DNA of 64,000 nt from Roseovarius nanhaiticus (lineage in GTDB: Bacteria; Pseudomonadota; Alphaproteobacteria; Rhodobacterales; Rhodobacteraceae): positions 1,922,001-1,986,000 of the forward strand of contig NZ_FTNV01000001.1 of the NCBI RefSeq assembly GCF_900156535.1, in the 5' to 3' direction. The translations under genes were made by a program, and so were the position numbers. Below are positions 44,874 through 54,289 of the stretch, one piece after another. The notes beneath the pieces are model-generated. The model was given only the letters and a program-made list of their open reading frames with translations, did no database searches and was not told the origin of the DNA. Position 1 is the first letter of the stretch; each line of letters begins with the position of its first letter.

Positions 44874-45884
44874 ATGACCCATTTCGGCGCCACCATTCTG
44901 GATGCCACCGGCACGCGGCTGAGCGCCGAAGAAAAGCGTTTCTTTGCCGATGCGGACCCGTTCGGCTTCATCCTTTTCGGCCGCAATATCGAAAGCGCCG
45001 ATCAGGTCCGCGCCCTTTGCGCCGAGATGCGCGAGGCGGTCGGACGCGAGGCGCCCATCACCATCGACCAGGAGGGCGGGCGCGTGCAGCGTTTGCGCGC
45101 GCCGACATGGCGCAGCTGGCCCGCGCCGCTTGCGCAGGTCAAGGCGGCGAGCGAGCACGCGCGCGAGGTCATGTACCTGCGCTACCGCCTCATCGCACAC
45201 GAGTTGCGCGCGCTCGGCATCGACAGCAACTGCGCGCCGCTGGTCGATGTGGCGGGCGCCCAGACCCACGATTTCCTGCGGGATCGCTGCTATGGCACCG
45301 ACCCAGCCCGCGTGGCAGAGCTGGGCCGTGCCGTGGCGGACAGCCTTTTGGACGGCGGCGTTCTGCCCGTGCTCAAGCATATCCCCGGCCATGGCCGCGC
45401 GCAGGCCGACAGTCACCTTGATCTGCCGGTGGTCGAGGCCGATCTGGCCGCGCTGACCGCCTGTGATTTTGCCCCTTTCAAGGCGCTCAGCGATCTGCCG
45501 ATGGGCATGACCGCGCATCTGGTCTACGCCGCCATCGACGCGCTGCCCGCCACGATCTCGCCCCGCATGATGCGCCTCATCCGCGAAGAGATCGGCTTTG
45601 GCGGTCTGATCATGACGGATGACATTTCGATGAAGGCGCTCAGCGGCAGTTTGACGGATATCACGCGCGCCTCGCTCGATGCGGGCTGCGATATCGCGCT
45701 GCTGTGCAACGCCTCGCTCGAAGATCGCCGCGCCGTGGCCGACGCGGCCGGGCGGCTGGATGCGGCGGGTCAGGCCCGCGCCGAGGCAGCGCTGGCCGCG
45801 CGCCGTATGCCCACGGAGGTTGACATTTCTGCGCTGGAGGCAAAGCTGTCCGCCATGAGCGGCGGCGATGCATATGGCGGATGA
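44874..45884 (+). CDS. nagZ: beta-N-acetylhexosaminidase (NagZ)
   Basis: NagZ removes GlcNAc from anhydromuropeptides in cytoplasmic peptidoglycan recycling. The 336-aa GH3 product shows GFILFGRNI, the substrate loop ITIDQEGGRVQRL, the diagnostic KHIPGHG at residues 168-174 that supplies the catalytic His, and the nucleophile Asp in GGLIMTDDISMKAL. The 3' end overlaps scpA by 17 nt, so translation is probably coupled. Confidence 0.94.
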   Translation: MTHFGATILDATGTRLSAEEKRFFADADPFGFILFGRNIESADQVRALCAEMREAVGREAPITIDQEGGRVQRLRAPTWRSWPAPLAQVKAASEHAREVMYLRYRLIAHELRALGIDSNCAPLVDVAGAQTHDFLRDRCYGTDPARVAELGRAVADSLLDGGVLPVLKHIPGHGRAQADSHLDLPVVEADLAALTACDFAPFKALSDLPMGMTAHLVYAAIDALPATISPRMMRLIREEIGFGGLIMTDDISMKALSGSLTDITRASLDAGCDIALLCNASLEDRRAVADAAGRLDAAGQARAEAALAARRMPTEVDISALEAKLSAMSGGDAYGG

Positions 45885-46668
45885 GAGTTGGGACGAACCG
45901 CGCGAAAGCGTGGCCGAGCGGCAGGCCGCAGAGGCGCTGATCGTCGATGTAGACGGCTTTGAAGGGCCGCTTGACCTGCTTTTGACGCTCAGCCGCACAC
46001 AGAAGGTGGACCTGCGCAAGATTTCGGTTCTGCAACTGGCCCGCCAATACCTCGAATTCGTCGAGAAGGCCCGCCAGCTTCGGCTGGAGCTGGCCGCGGA
46101 TTACCTCGTCATGGCCGCTTGGCTCGCCTTTCTGAAATCACGCCTGCTGCTGCCGCCCGACCCCGAGGAGGAAGGCCCCTCGGGCGAGGATCTGGCCGCG
46201 CATCTGGCGTTTCAGCTGGAGCGGCTACAGGCGATGCGTGATGTGGCCGCCCGGCTGATGGCACGCGGACAGCTGGGGCGCGATTTCTTTGCCCGGGGCC
46301 GCCCCGAAGAGGTCACGCGCACGCGGCGCGTCACCTATACCGCGACGCTCCTGGACCTCATGCAGGGCTATGCGCGCACCCGTACGCGGGACGAGTTTCG
46401 CCCATATGCCATGGACCGCGACGCGATCTTCTCGCTTGATCAGGCGCTCGAGCGGATGCGCGGGCTGATCGGCTTTGGCGGGGATTGGACCGATATTTCG
46501 ACCTACCTGCCCGACGGTTTCGGCACCGATCCGGCGCGGCGCCGCTCGGCCATGGCCTCGACCTTCGCCGCCTCGCTGGAATTGGCCAAGGAGGGCCGGA
46601 TCGAACTGCGGCAAGGCGATGTCTTTGGGCCTATCGAACTTCGCAAACGGGATGGACAGCGTGGCTGA
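45868..46668 (+). CDS. scpA: segregation and condensation protein A
   Basis: ScpA is the kleisin of the SMC-ScpAB condensin that organises and segregates chromosomes. The 266-aa product has the family N-terminus VDGFEGPLDLLLTLSRTQKV and DLRKISVLQLARQYLEFVE, then AADYLVMAAWLAFLKSRLLL, and a C-terminal winged helix (RSAMASTFAASLELAKEGRI, ELRQGDVFGPIELR). The start ATG 45868 (or 45874) lies inside the end of nagZ. It overlaps scpB. Confidence 0.93.
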   Translation: MHMADESWDEPRESVAERQAAEALIVDVDGFEGPLDLLLTLSRTQKVDLRKISVLQLARQYLEFVEKARQLRLELAADYLVMAAWLAFLKSRLLLPPDPEEEGPSGEDLAAHLAFQLERLQAMRDVAARLMARGQLGRDFFARGRPEEVTRTRRVTYTATLLDLMQGYARTRTRDEFRPYAMDRDAIFSLDQALERMRGLIGFGGDWTDISTYLPDGFGTDPARRRSAMASTFAASLELAKEGRIELRQGDVFGPIELRKRDGQRG

Positions 46669-47326
46669 GGATACCGATATCAAAGAAGAAAGCCTGTTCG
46701 CGGCGCCCCCCATGGCCGAGCAGGAGCGGATGATCGAGGCGATCCTCTTCGCCGCGCCCGACCCAGTGACTGTGCGCGAGCTTGAGGCCCGGATGCCCCA
46801 TGGCTGCGACGCCGCCGAGGCGCTGGTCCATCTGCGCCGCCGCTACGAGGGGCGCGGCGTGCAGCTTTGCCGCGTGGGCGACGGCTATGTCATGCGCACG
46901 GCGCCGGATCTCGGCTTTTTGATGGAGCGCGAGACGACCGAGACCCGCAAGCTGAGCCGCGCCGCGATCGAGACGCTGGCGATCATCGCTTACCACCAAC
47001 CCGTCACCCGCGCCGAGATCGAAGAGATCCGCGGCGTCGCGGTCAGCCGCGGCACCGTCGATCAGCTGCTGGAGTTGGAGTGGATCCGCTTTGGCCGCCG
47101 CCGCATGACGCCGGGGCGGCCAGTCACTTTTGTTGTGACAGACACGTTTCTAGCGCATTTCGGGCTGGAAACGCCTCGTGACCTGCCCGGTCTCAAGGAA
47201 TTGCGCGCCGCTGGTCTTCTCGACAGCCGTCTGCCGCCGATGTCGATGCCGGGTGCGAAATCAGAAGACGACGAGGACGAATTGCCCTTGGAAGAGGGCG
47301 ATCAGAGTGAACTTTTCGAAGAATGA
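46652..47326 (+). CDS. scpB: segregation and condensation protein B
   Basis: ScpB dimers bind ScpA in the SMC complex. The 224-aa product has two winged-helix domains: QERMIEAILFAAPDPVTVRE to YVMRTAPDLGFLM, and LSRAAIETLAIIAYHQPVTR with IRGVAVSRGTVDQLLELEWI. An acidic C-terminal tail ends the protein (EDDEDELPLEEGDQSELFEE). The start ATG 46652 overlaps scpA by 17 nt; GTG 46661 is an alternative. Confidence 0.93.
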   Translation: MDSVAEDTDIKEESLFAAPPMAEQERMIEAILFAAPDPVTVRELEARMPHGCDAAEALVHLRRRYEGRGVQLCRVGDGYVMRTAPDLGFLMERETTETRKLSRAAIETLAIIAYHQPVTRAEIEEIRGVAVSRGTVDQLLELEWIRFGRRRMTPGRPVTFVVTDTFLAHFGLETPRDLPGLKELRAAGLLDSRLPPMSMPGAKSEDDEDELPLEEGDQSELFEE

Positions 47327-47396
47327 CAGAAAGGCCCTGAAAATTCCTTGTTTAGATGCTAGATATTGAACAGAGGATATAAAGCAGGAGGGCGCA

Positions 47397-47597
47397 ATGA
47401 ACGCCAATCAGATGATTAACATGGCGATGCGCATGATCATGCGCCGTCTCATGCGGTCCGGCGTGGATGCTGGCATCGGCGCCGTGGGCAAGCGTATGTC
47501 CAAGGGCAAAGAGCCGGGTGCGGCACCTTCTTCGGGCGAGACTCAAAAACGCGCGCGCAGCACGATGAAAATCGCGCGCCGCATGGGGCGCATGTAA
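47397..47597 (+). CDS. small basic Met-rich protein, function unknown
   Basis: The 66-aa product has a strong AGGAGGG ribosome site. The N-terminal half is an amphipathic Met/Arg-rich helix (NANQMINMAMRMIMRRLMRS). A flexible Lys/Ser/Pro region and a second basic segment (MKIARRMGRM) follow. It resembles small conserved proteins of Rhodobacterales whose function is not known. It takes the place after scpB where many relatives carry tatA; it lacks the TatA transmembrane motif. Confidence 0.75.
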   Translation: MNANQMINMAMRMIMRRLMRSGVDAGIGAVGKRMSKGKEPGAAPSSGETQKRARSTMKIARRMGRM

Positions 47598-47630
47598 GAG
47601 GCCGATCTCATCCAATACATCAAGGTCGGC

Positions 47631-48707
47631 TTACACCGATTTGAAATGTTTCGATAGTTTCAGCCCCTGACCCTGATAATTCGAGCTGAGCCCGGCGCCA
47701 TAGAGCGTAGCGGGCTCTTCGCTCATACGCTCGTATATCAGGCGTCCGACGATCTGCCCGTGCTCCAGCACGAAGGGGGCCTCGTGGCAGCGGACCTCCA
47801 GCACGCCGCGAGAGCCGGTGCCTCCCGCCGCACCATGGCCGAAACCCGGATCGAAGAAGCCCGCGTAATGCACGCGGAACTCGCCCACCATGGCCAGATA
47901 CGGGGCCATCTCTGCGGCGTATCCGGGCGGGATATGAACGGCTTCGCGGCTGACAAGGATGTAGAAGGCGCCGGGATCGAGAATGATCTGCCCGCGCTCC
48001 GTATGGACCTCTTCCCAGAACTCGGCAGGATCGTAATGGCCGATATTGTCCAGATCGATCACGCCTGTATGAGGTTTGGCCCGGTAACCGACAAGGGTGC
48101 CACTGCTGGGGCAAAGATCGACCGAGAAGCCAAGACCGTCATCGATCACGGGCGCATTGTCGACCAGCGTGTCAGAGGCATGAAGCGCTGCCAATTCGGC
48201 ATCGGTGAGCGCGGCGGCGCCGCCGCTGAACCGGATCTGGTTCAGGCGCATGCCGGGGCGCACGAGGACTGAAAACGAGCGGGGACAGATTTCGGCATAA
48301 AGCGGTCCCGTATAGCCCGGCGGCACGCGGTCAAACTCAGCGCCGCCATCGGTGATGGCGCGCGTCAGCAGATCCAGCCGCCCGGTCGAAGATTTGGCGT
48401 TTGCGGTGGCCTGGATACCCTCCGGCAGGTCCAGTGCCTCCATCAGGGGCACCACGTACACACAGCCCTTTTCCAGCACAGCGCCTGCGCTGAGGTCAAT
48501 GCGGTGCATCTCGAACTCGGCCAGCCGGTCCGACACGCGGCGCCCGGCGCCCGCAAGAAAGGACGCACGTACCCGGTAGGCGACGGTACCAAGGCGCAAG
48601 TCGATGCTGGCGGGTTGGATCTGCTCGGGGCGCACAGGCGGGTCGGCTGTGATGGCGCCTTGGGCGATCAGCCGTTCGAGTTGCTGGCTGGAGAGAACCC
48701 CGGTCAT
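47631..48707 (-). CDS. dcd: dCTP deaminase, double-length form
   Basis: Dcd converts dCTP to dUTP, the source of dTMP. The 358-aa product is about twice the size of the E. coli enzyme and contains two dUTPase-like beta-barrel halves. The first half has QPASIDLRLGTVAYRV and ATANAKSSTGRLDLLTRA, which holds the Arg-containing active-site motif. The second half has GFSVDLCPSSGTLVGYRAKP, HYAGFFDPGFGHGAAGGTGS and VLEVRCHEAPFVLEHGQ. Such fused forms are usual in alphaproteobacteria. The two halves are not identical, so one may be purely structural. Confidence 0.9.
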   Translation of the reverse strand: MTGVLSSQQLERLIAQGAITADPPVRPEQIQPASIDLRLGTVAYRVRASFLAGAGRRVSDRLAEFEMHRIDLSAGAVLEKGCVYVVPLMEALDLPEGIQATANAKSSTGRLDLLTRAITDGGAEFDRVPPGYTGPLYAEICPRSFSVLVRPGMRLNQIRFSGGAAALTDAELAALHASDTLVDNAPVIDDGLGFSVDLCPSSGTLVGYRAKPHTGVIDLDNIGHYDPAEFWEEVHTERGQIILDPGAFYILVSREAVHIPPGYAAEMAPYLAMVGEFRVHYAGFFDPGFGHGAAGGTGSRGVLEVRCHEAPFVLEHGQIVGRLIYERMSEEPATLYGAGLSSNYQGQGLKLSKHFKSV

Positions 48708-48815
48708 CGCTGCGCCCCTATCAAACTTTCAACGGTTTACCCGCGTTGGAGGGGCTTTGCAATTGATTGAAAGGCGGTTCCGGCAGAGCGTATGACAGGT
48801 GTCGCGGGGTGGAAA

Positions 48816-48892
48816 TGGTCGGGCTAGCAGGACTCGAACCTGCGACCTTCCGTCCCCCAGACGGACGCGCTACCAGGCTGCGCTATAGCCCG
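48816..48892 (-). tRNA. tRNA-Pro(GGG)
   Basis: It is 77 nt with encoded CCA. The acceptor stem CGGGCTA/TAGCCCG, the D-stem GCGC/GCGC, the anticodon stem TCCGT/ACGGA with loop CTGGGGG (anticodon GGG) and the T-arm GCAGG-TTCGAGT-CCTGC all pair. C1 with A73 is normal for proline tRNA. Confidence 0.97.
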
Positions 48893-48960
48893 ACACTGGC
48901 GCTTTCATACTTGTTTTCGCGGCGACGACAAGGGGTAAATCCCGATTTTCGCCGCAGCGA

Positions 48961-49986
48961 TCAGGATGATTTCCGGCCATCGCCCATTCGCGCCCGCAGA
49001 TCTGCGAGGCGCGCCGCGATATCGGCGTATTGTGCTGCGCTCTGGGTGTCGGCCTTGTCCATACCGGTCAGTGCCGAGAGGGGCGAGGGCGGCGCCGCGA
49101 TATCGTCTGCGGGGTCTTCCGGCGTCTCTACGCTGGCAATCGCGGGCTTTTCCGGCGCTGCCTTGGGCATTTCGGACGCTGGGCTGTCGTTCTCTTGCGG
49201 CGCAGGCGTTTCGGTGGTGGCGCCAGCCTCTGATTTTTTGACGGCGGCTACTGCGGGCGATTCGGCAGGCTCCGGCGTTGACGCCGGGGCGGCGTCGGTA
49301 TCGGAAGTCGCAGCCTCTTGGGGTGCCTGGGGCGTCGCGACCTCTTCGGCGCTTGTTGGCGCGGGGCTGGGCGCTGCATCATGCGGCGCGCGCATGATAC
49401 GCGGCTTTTCCTTCTCTGCGCTTTTCGATGGCGCATCCGGCTGTGTCACAGGTGTCTTTGCTGTAGGCGCGGCCTCTTGCGGCGTAACCGCGTCTTCTGC
49501 GCCCGCAGCCTCATCCTCTGTGGCTGGCTCTTGTGCAACTTCTTCGGTTGCTGTCTCGGCCGTGCCGGCCGAAGGCACCGCCGCAGCGCTCCGGTCAAAA
49601 CTGACGACTTCGCCGCGGGGCGGCTCGTCCTTGCTATCGACGTCCAGTGCGATGCCCGCCAGCGCCTCATCCTCACCTGTCTGCGCCTCAAGATCCGCCG
49701 CCAGGTCGGCATCGAGGGGCGGGGACATGGCGGCGACATGGCGCACGCCTTGCTCGCGCATAACCTTTTGCACGCCTTTGATGGTCATGCCTTCGTCGTG
49801 CAGGAGTTTACGGATTCCGCCCAGCAGCTGCATGTCGGCGGGCCGGTAATAGCGCCGCCCGCCAGCACGCTTGACCGGCTTCACCTGGGTGAACTTGCTC
49901 TCCCAAAAGCGCAGAACGTGGGCGGGAATGCCCAGCCAGTCTGCGACTTCACTGATGGTGCGAAAGGCATCCGCGGATTTGGCCAT
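48961..49986 (-). CDS. MerR-family transcriptional regulator with long disordered tail
   Basis: The 341-aa product has an N-terminal MerR winged helix-turn-helix ([41 protein letters not shown]) and the second-helix [13 protein letters not shown]. About 250 residues rich in Ala, Pro, Glu and Ser follow. The last 30 residues form a short conserved helix ([18 protein letters not shown]). No metal-binding cysteines are present, so it is not a metal sensor of classic type. It sits in the standard position after ihfA in alphaproteobacteria; its regulon is unknown. Confidence 0.88.
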   Translation of the reverse strand: MAKSADAFRTISEVADWLGIPAHVLRFWESKFTQVKPVKRAGGRRYYRPADMQLLGGIRKLLHDEGMTIKGVQKVMREQGVRHVAAMSPPLDADLAADLEAQTGEDEALAGIALDVDSKDEPPRGEVVSFDRSAAAVPSAGTAETATEEVAQEPATEDEAAGAEDAVTPQEAAPTAKTPVTQPDAPSKSAEKEKPRIMRAPHDAAPSPAPTSAEEVATPQAPQEAATSDTDAAPASTPEPAESPAVAAVKKSEAGATTETPAPQENDSPASEMPKAAPEKPAIASVETPEDPADDIAAPPSPLSALTGMDKADTQSAAQYADIAARLADLRARMGDGRKSS

Positions 49987-49988
49987 GA

Positions 49989-50291
49989 TCAGCGCTTGTT
50001 GCCTGCGGCGACGCGTTCCTTCATCAGGTGCGATGGCCGAAAGCTGAGAACGCGGCGCGGATTGATGGGCACTTCTTCGCCAGTCTTGGGATTGCGTCCG
50101 ACACGCGCCGATTTCTCGCGCACGGAAAAGGTGCCAAAGGATGAGATCTTGACCTGCTCGCCGCGCACCAGCGCGTCCGACATATGGTCCAGCACGGCCT
50201 CGACCAATTGGGACGAATCGTTTCGCGACAAACCGACCTCGCGAAAAATTGCCTCGCTCAGATCCATCCGCGTCAGTGTCTTGTCACCCAT
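49989..50291 (-). CDS. ihfA: integration host factor alpha subunit
   Basis: IHF-alpha forms a heterodimer with IHF-beta that bends DNA in replication, recombination and transcription. The 100-aa product has [20 protein letters not shown], the dimer core [20 protein letters not shown], and the DNA-intercalating arm [23 protein letters not shown] 50291 gives the normal family length. It lies 2 nt upstream of the MerR gene and downstream of fabH. Confidence 0.95.
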   Translation of the reverse strand: MGDKTLTRMDLSEAIFREVGLSRNDSSQLVEAVLDHMSDALVRGEQVKISSFGTFSVREKSARVGRNPKTGEEVPINPRRVLSFRPSHLMKERVAAGNKR

Positions 50292-50401
50292 GGCCATCCC
50301 CCGATTGCTTTTGCACGACAATAGGGTGTTAGAAATTTGCGAGTCAATTACAATGGCTTGGAGCGGGCTGTTTAAGCGGGATTTGCGCCGAATGCCGCGC
50401 G

Positions 50402-51376
50402 CTACCAGCGCAGTGCGACGGCGCCCCACGCAAGACCCCCGCCGATCGCCTCGCTGAGAATCAGATCACCGCGCTTGATGCGCCCATCCGCGACACCCAC
50501 CGACATGGCCAGCGGGATCGACGCGGCGGAGGTATTGCCGTGGTCCTGTACGGTCTGGATCACGCGGTCCATCGGCACGCCCATCTTCTTGGCGGTGCCT
50601 TGGATGATGCGGATATTGGCCTGATGCGGCACGATCCAATCAACGGCGTCCGCGCTCACGCCCGTCTTTTCCAGCGCGGCCTCGGCGGTCGAGGTCAGCT
50701 TGTCCACGGCCTTGCGGAAGAGAGGGTTGCCCTGCATGCGCAGTTTGCCCGCAGTGCCCGTGGTCGACACACCGCCATCAACATAGAGCATCTCGCGGTA
50801 GCGCCCGTCCGAGTTGAGGTCGGTCGCCAGAATGCCGCGATCTTCCGATGTGCCGGCGCCTTCCTCGGCACCCAGGATCAATGCACCGGCGCCGTCGCCG
50901 AAAAGAACGCAGGTGCTGCGATCGGTCCAGTCCATGATTCGGCTGAACGTCTCGGCCCCGATCACCAGAAGGCGGTCAGCCTGACCCGATACGATCATCG
51001 CGTTGGCATTGCACAGCGCATAGATAAAGCCCGCACAGACGGCCTGCACATCAAAAGCGAAGCCGCGCGTCATGCCCAGTTCGGCCTGCACCATCGTGCC
51101 GACCGAAGGGAAGGTCAGATCCGGCGTGGATGTGGCGACGATGATGCCGTCGATTTCGGATACGTCGATGCCCGCATTATCCAGCGCGGAGCGCGCGGCG
51201 CGCACGGCGAGATCCGACGTGGTCTGGCCTTCGGCGGCGAAATGGCGCCGCTCGATCCCCGAACGGGTGCGAATCCATTCATCGGACGTGTCGACCAGTT
51301 TCTCGAAATGGCTGTTCGGCATGATGCGGTCGGGCAGATAATGCCCAATTCCGAGGGGAACGGCGCGGCGGATCAT
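50402..51376 (-). CDS. fabH: 3-oxoacyl-ACP synthase III
   Basis: FabH condenses acetyl-CoA with malonyl-ACP to start fatty-acid synthesis. The 324-aa product has the active-site Cys in [16 protein letters not shown], the His in [12 protein letters not shown] and the Asn in [20 protein letters not shown]. It begins [20 protein letters not shown]. Its start overlaps the plsX stop (ATGA), giving a coupled plsX-fabH unit upstream of ihfA. Confidence 0.96.
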   Translation of the reverse strand: MIRRAVPLGIGHYLPDRIMPNSHFEKLVDTSDEWIRTRSGIERRHFAAEGQTTSDLAVRAARSALDNAGIDVSEIDGIIVATSTPDLTFPSVGTMVQAELGMTRGFAFDVQAVCAGFIYALCNANAMIVSGQADRLLVIGAETFSRIMDWTDRSTCVLFGDGAGALILGAEEGAGTSEDRGILATDLNSDGRYREMLYVDGGVSTTGTAGKLRMQGNPLFRKAVDKLTSTAEAALEKTGVSADAVDWIVPHQANIRIIQGTAKKMGVPMDRVIQTVQDHGNTSAASIPLAMSVGVADGRIKRGDLILSEAIGGGLAWGAVALRW

Positions 51377-52689
51377 CGGGACATCTCCGTGCTGCTTTGG
51401 CTTGTCACGCCCTCGTCGTCATCCGATAGGGCACTGTCCTGAGCCGGCAGTGTGGCCGAAGCTACGCGGGTGGCCAGTTTCTCGGAAAAGCCGCTTTGCG
51501 CCAGCTCGTAGGCCAGCTTGACGGCGGAGGAGACCCCGGTCGCGTCCGCGGCACCGTGGGATTTGACGACTGTACCGTTGAGGCCCAGAAAGACGCCGCC
51601 ATTGACGCGGCGCGGGTCGATCCGCTTTTTCAGGCGGCGGAGCGACGGGTAGGCCAGCAGCGCGGCGATGCGCGACAGCCAAGAATATCGAAACGCCTCG
51701 CGCAGCTCATCGGCGATCAGTGTGGCGGTGCCTTCACCGGTTTTCAGCGCGACATTGCCGGTAAACCCATCGGTCACGATGACGTCCACGGTATCGCCCG
51801 GCAGGTCGCGCCCCTCGACGAAGCCGACGAAATCGAAATCCGCGCCGCGCGCATGGGCGGTGATCAGGTCATGTGCCTCGCGCAGCTCGGCGCGGCCCTT
51901 GTGCTCTTCTGTGCCGACATTCAGCAGGCCGATGCGCGGGCGCTTCACGCCCTGGCCGTTGCGGGCATAGGACGCGCCCATCAGCGCGTATTGCATCAGA
52001 TCCTTGGCATCGGCGCTGATATCCGCGCCGCCATCCATCAGGAGGTTAAAGCCTTGCGGATTGCGCGAGGGCCACATGACGGCGATGGCGGGGCGATAGA
52101 TGCCGGGCAGGCGGCGCAGGCGCAGTACGGACATCAGCATCAGCGCGCCGGTATTGCCGCAGCTGACGCAGACTGTCGCCTCACCGGCGCGCACCGATTC
52201 CAGCGCGGACCACATCGAGGTGTCCTTGCCGTGGCGCGCCACATGCCCCGGCTTGTCGTTCATCGTGACCACGCCGGACGCATCGCGCAGGACGCAGCAG
52301 TCGCTCAGATTGCGGTGCTTGGCGATAAGGGGGCGCAGCTCGGCTTCGGGGCCGTGCAGGATGAAGGCAATGTCGCTGTTGCGCGCGGCGCTTTCGGCGA
52401 TGCCGGCAACGACTGTAGCGGGACCCATATCACCGCCCATCGCATCAACCGAGATGACGGTCTTGTCCTTGAACTTCGCAGCGATGTCGGGATCGGGTCG
52501 GTCGGCCGAGGCGCCGGATTGGTCATCGGCCGCGTTATCAGTCTTTGCGTCCTTGCCAGCCGATTTGGCGACGTCCCCCGCGCCTGGATCAGGCGCCGGG
52601 GACGTCGAAATATCGGCGGTGCCGGACAGGCTTTTGCCCGATTGGCTCGTGCCGGACTGGGCCGGATCTTTGTCTGGACGCGCGGTCAT
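51373..52689 (-). CDS. plsX: phosphate acyltransferase PlsX with N-terminal extension
   Basis: PlsX makes acyl-phosphate from acyl-ACP for phospholipid synthesis. The PlsX domain starts near residue 75 (KTVISVDAMGGDMGPATVVA) and includes TVCVSCGNTGALMLMSVLRL and VIVTDGFTGNVALKTGEG. About 74 residues precede it and are rich in Ser, Asp, Ala and Gly (SGTSQSGKSLSG, DPGAGDVAKSAGKDAK), with no family similarity. No in-frame ATG, GTG or TTG lies between 52689 and the domain, so the extension seems to be translated. It contains a remarkable hairpin at 52570-52606. Confidence 0.9.
   Translation of the reverse strand: MTARPDKDPAQSGTSQSGKSLSGTADISTSPAPDPGAGDVAKSAGKDAKTDNAADDQSGASADRPDPDIAAKFKDKTVISVDAMGGDMGPATVVAGIAESAARNSDIAFILHGPEAELRPLIAKHRNLSDCCVLRDASGVVTMNDKPGHVARHGKDTSMWSALESVRAGEATVCVSCGNTGALMLMSVLRLRRLPGIYRPAIAVMWPSRNPQGFNLLMDGGADISADAKDLMQYALMGASYARNGQGVKRPRIGLLNVGTEEHKGRAELREAHDLITAHARGADFDFVGFVEGRDLPGDTVDVIVTDGFTGNVALKTGEGTATLIADELREAFRYSWLSRIAALLAYPSLRRLKKRIDPRRVNGGVFLGLNGTVVKSHGAADATGVSSAVKLAYELAQSGFSEKLATRVASATLPAQDSALSDDDEGVTSQSSTEMSR
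52570..52606. repeat. 37-nt near-perfect hairpin inside the plsX 5' coding region
   Basis: GACGTCCCC pairs with GGGGACGTC. After one C-C mismatch, GCGCCTG pairs with CAGGCGC around the loop GAT. It lies within the extension codons of plsX, 83-119 nt after the ATG. On mRNA it would be a very stable stem-loop. Confidence 0.75.
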
Positions 52690-52762
52690 GCGGGCGGTCC
52701 GTCCTCAATTATGATCGGGCACGGGCGATCCCGGCGCCGAATGGGCCGGGATGGGGCGGAGG

Positions 52763-52969
52763 TCAGGCCGCGTCTTCGTCCAGATCGATGTCGTCAGCCA
52801 TGGCGACGATTTCACGATCTGCATAGTGACCACATGCCGAGCACACGTGATGCGGGCGCTTCAGCTCGCCGCAATTGGGGCATTCGTTGGGGTTGGCACC
52901 CGAGAGGGCGTCATGCGCGCGGCGATTGTTGCGGCGCGATTTCGATACTTTGTTCTGCTGGACGGCCAT
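52763..52969 (-). CDS. rpmF: 50S ribosomal protein L32
   Basis: L32 is a structural protein of the large ribosomal subunit. The 68-aa product begins [20 protein letters not shown] and carries a four-cysteine zinc ribbon ([20 protein letters not shown]), so it is the zinc-containing form. It is upstream of plsX in the usual yceD-rpmF-plsX-fabH order. The acidic tail ends [10 protein letters not shown]. Confidence 0.97.
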   Translation of the reverse strand: MAVQQNKVSKSRRNNRRAHDALSGANPNECPNCGELKRPHHVCSACGHYADREIVAMADDIDLDEDAA

Positions 52970-53122
52970 GTCGCGATCCCGATTCCTGTGGGCCGCTTCG
53001 GCCCTGTTTCCATGAGGTTGTGCGGCACATAGTCCGCCTTGGGGCGCCGGTTCAACCCCCAATTCCTGTGAGAGCGCGAAAATACAGCGATTTGCCGCGC
53101 CCGCAAGCGAATTATCGCGTGG

Positions 53123-53701
53123 CTACTCGGGATCTTCGTCCTTGGCCGACATTTGGGCGCGCAGCGCGGCCAGCCCGGCAAAGGGCTTGACCGCGTCGTC
53201 GTCAAGCGGCGCCTCGCCGGGCGGGGCGGCGATGACGCGGGCCGGCCCGGCATCTTCCTTGCGCGGATAATCCGGCAGCGATAGCGCCAGCGTCTCGATC
53301 AGCACGCGCGCAAGGTCGATCACCTCGCCCAGGGGCTCTTCGGTGTCGTCCTGCGGCATCTCGATACCGTCATCGGGTGTCGGCTCCAACTCGGCAGGCC
53401 GCGGCATGTCCGACAAAAAACGCCGCTCGACCTGGGTGTCGATGCGCGATGTCACCGGCTGGAGCGTGACGACGCATTCTTGCGTCGCTGTCGCGCCCAG
53501 CTGCGCCACAAGGCGCCAGTCGCGCCGGCCCATCGGGGCCAGAGTGCCGCGAAAGGCCACTTTGCGCAGGCCAAGCACGCCCAGTTCCTGCGCCATCGCG
53601 CGGCGCGCATCCTCGTCCGGCACGATATCAAAGCTGAGTGTCGTGCCCTTGGGCAGTTCGGCCACGCGCAGCGCGGCGGCATCTGTCAGTGGCTTTGCCA
53701 T
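53123..53701 (-). CDS. yceD: YceD family (DUF177) protein
   Basis: YceD proteins lie upstream of rpmF in most bacteria and have been linked to 23S rRNA accumulation in plants and E. coli. The 192-aa product shows a DUF177 core: LRVAELPKGTTLSFDIVPDE, LRKVAFRGTLAPMGRRDWRL, GATATQECVVTLQPVTSRID and the acidic IDLARVLIETLALSLPDYPR. ATG 53701 is chosen; the frame is open further upstream only as antisense of bamE. Confidence 0.88.
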   Translation of the reverse strand: MAKPLTDAAALRVAELPKGTTLSFDIVPDEDARRAMAQELGVLGLRKVAFRGTLAPMGRRDWRLVAQLGATATQECVVTLQPVTSRIDTQVERRFLSDMPRPAELEPTPDDGIEMPQDDTEEPLGEVIDLARVLIETLALSLPDYPRKEDAGPARVIAAPPGEAPLDDDAVKPFAGLAALRAQMSAKDEDPE

Positions 53702-53791
53702 GGCGAGAACCGCTTCCTTTCTTGAACCTTGGGTATGGAGTGTTGTAAGCGGGATAAAAGGCCCAGCGGGCCGGGATGCAAGAGGGCAGTC

Positions 53792-54265
53792 ATGTTCGGG
53801 ACCCATTTTTCGCTCAAGGCGCGTGCCGCGGGTATCGCCAAAGTCGCGGGGCTTGCCGGGATACTGGCGCTGGCGGGCTGCTCGGCCACCTACCAGAACC
53901 ACGGCTACGTCCCTCCCGAAGAGGATCTGATGCAGCTGGCGCCCGGTGTCGACACCCGCGCCACCGTGGATGATGTGATCGGCGCACCCTCCGCGTCGGG
54001 CATGCTGTCCGAGGGCGATTACTACTATGTCCGCAGCCGCGTGCGCCACTACGGGATGTTCGAACCCGAGGTGATCGAACGGCAGGTGCTGGCGATCAGC
54101 TTTGACGGTCAAGGCGTTATCTCGAACATCGAGCGGTTTGATCTGCGCGACGGCAATGTCGTGCCTCTGTCGCGCCGTGTCACCGACTCGACCGTTCAGG
54201 GCAAGGGCTTCTTGCGCCAGATGCTGGGCAATATCGGCAACGTCAATCCCGCCGACTTCTTCTAG
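53792..54265 (+). CDS. bamE: outer-membrane assembly lipoprotein BamE (SmpA/OmlA)
   Basis: BamE is an accessory lipoprotein of the BAM complex that folds outer-membrane proteins. The 157-aa product has a lipoprotein signal ending in the lipobox LAGC (GIAKVAGLAGILALAGCSAT). Its BamE fold includes LMQLAPGVDTRATVDDVIGA, YYYVRSRVRHYGMFEPEVIE and VLAISFDGQGVISNIERFDL. AGAGGG precedes the ATG. It is divergent from yceD and followed by an olsB-like gene 24 nt later. Confidence 0.92.
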   Translation: MFGTHFSLKARAAGIAKVAGLAGILALAGCSATYQNHGYVPPEEDLMQLAPGVDTRATVDDVIGAPSASGMLSEGDYYYVRSRVRHYGMFEPEVIERQVLAISFDGQGVISNIERFDLRDGNVVPLSRRVTDSTVQGKGFLRQMLGNIGNVNPADFF

Positions 54266-54289
54266 GGGGCGGTTGCGGGGGCTGGGCAC

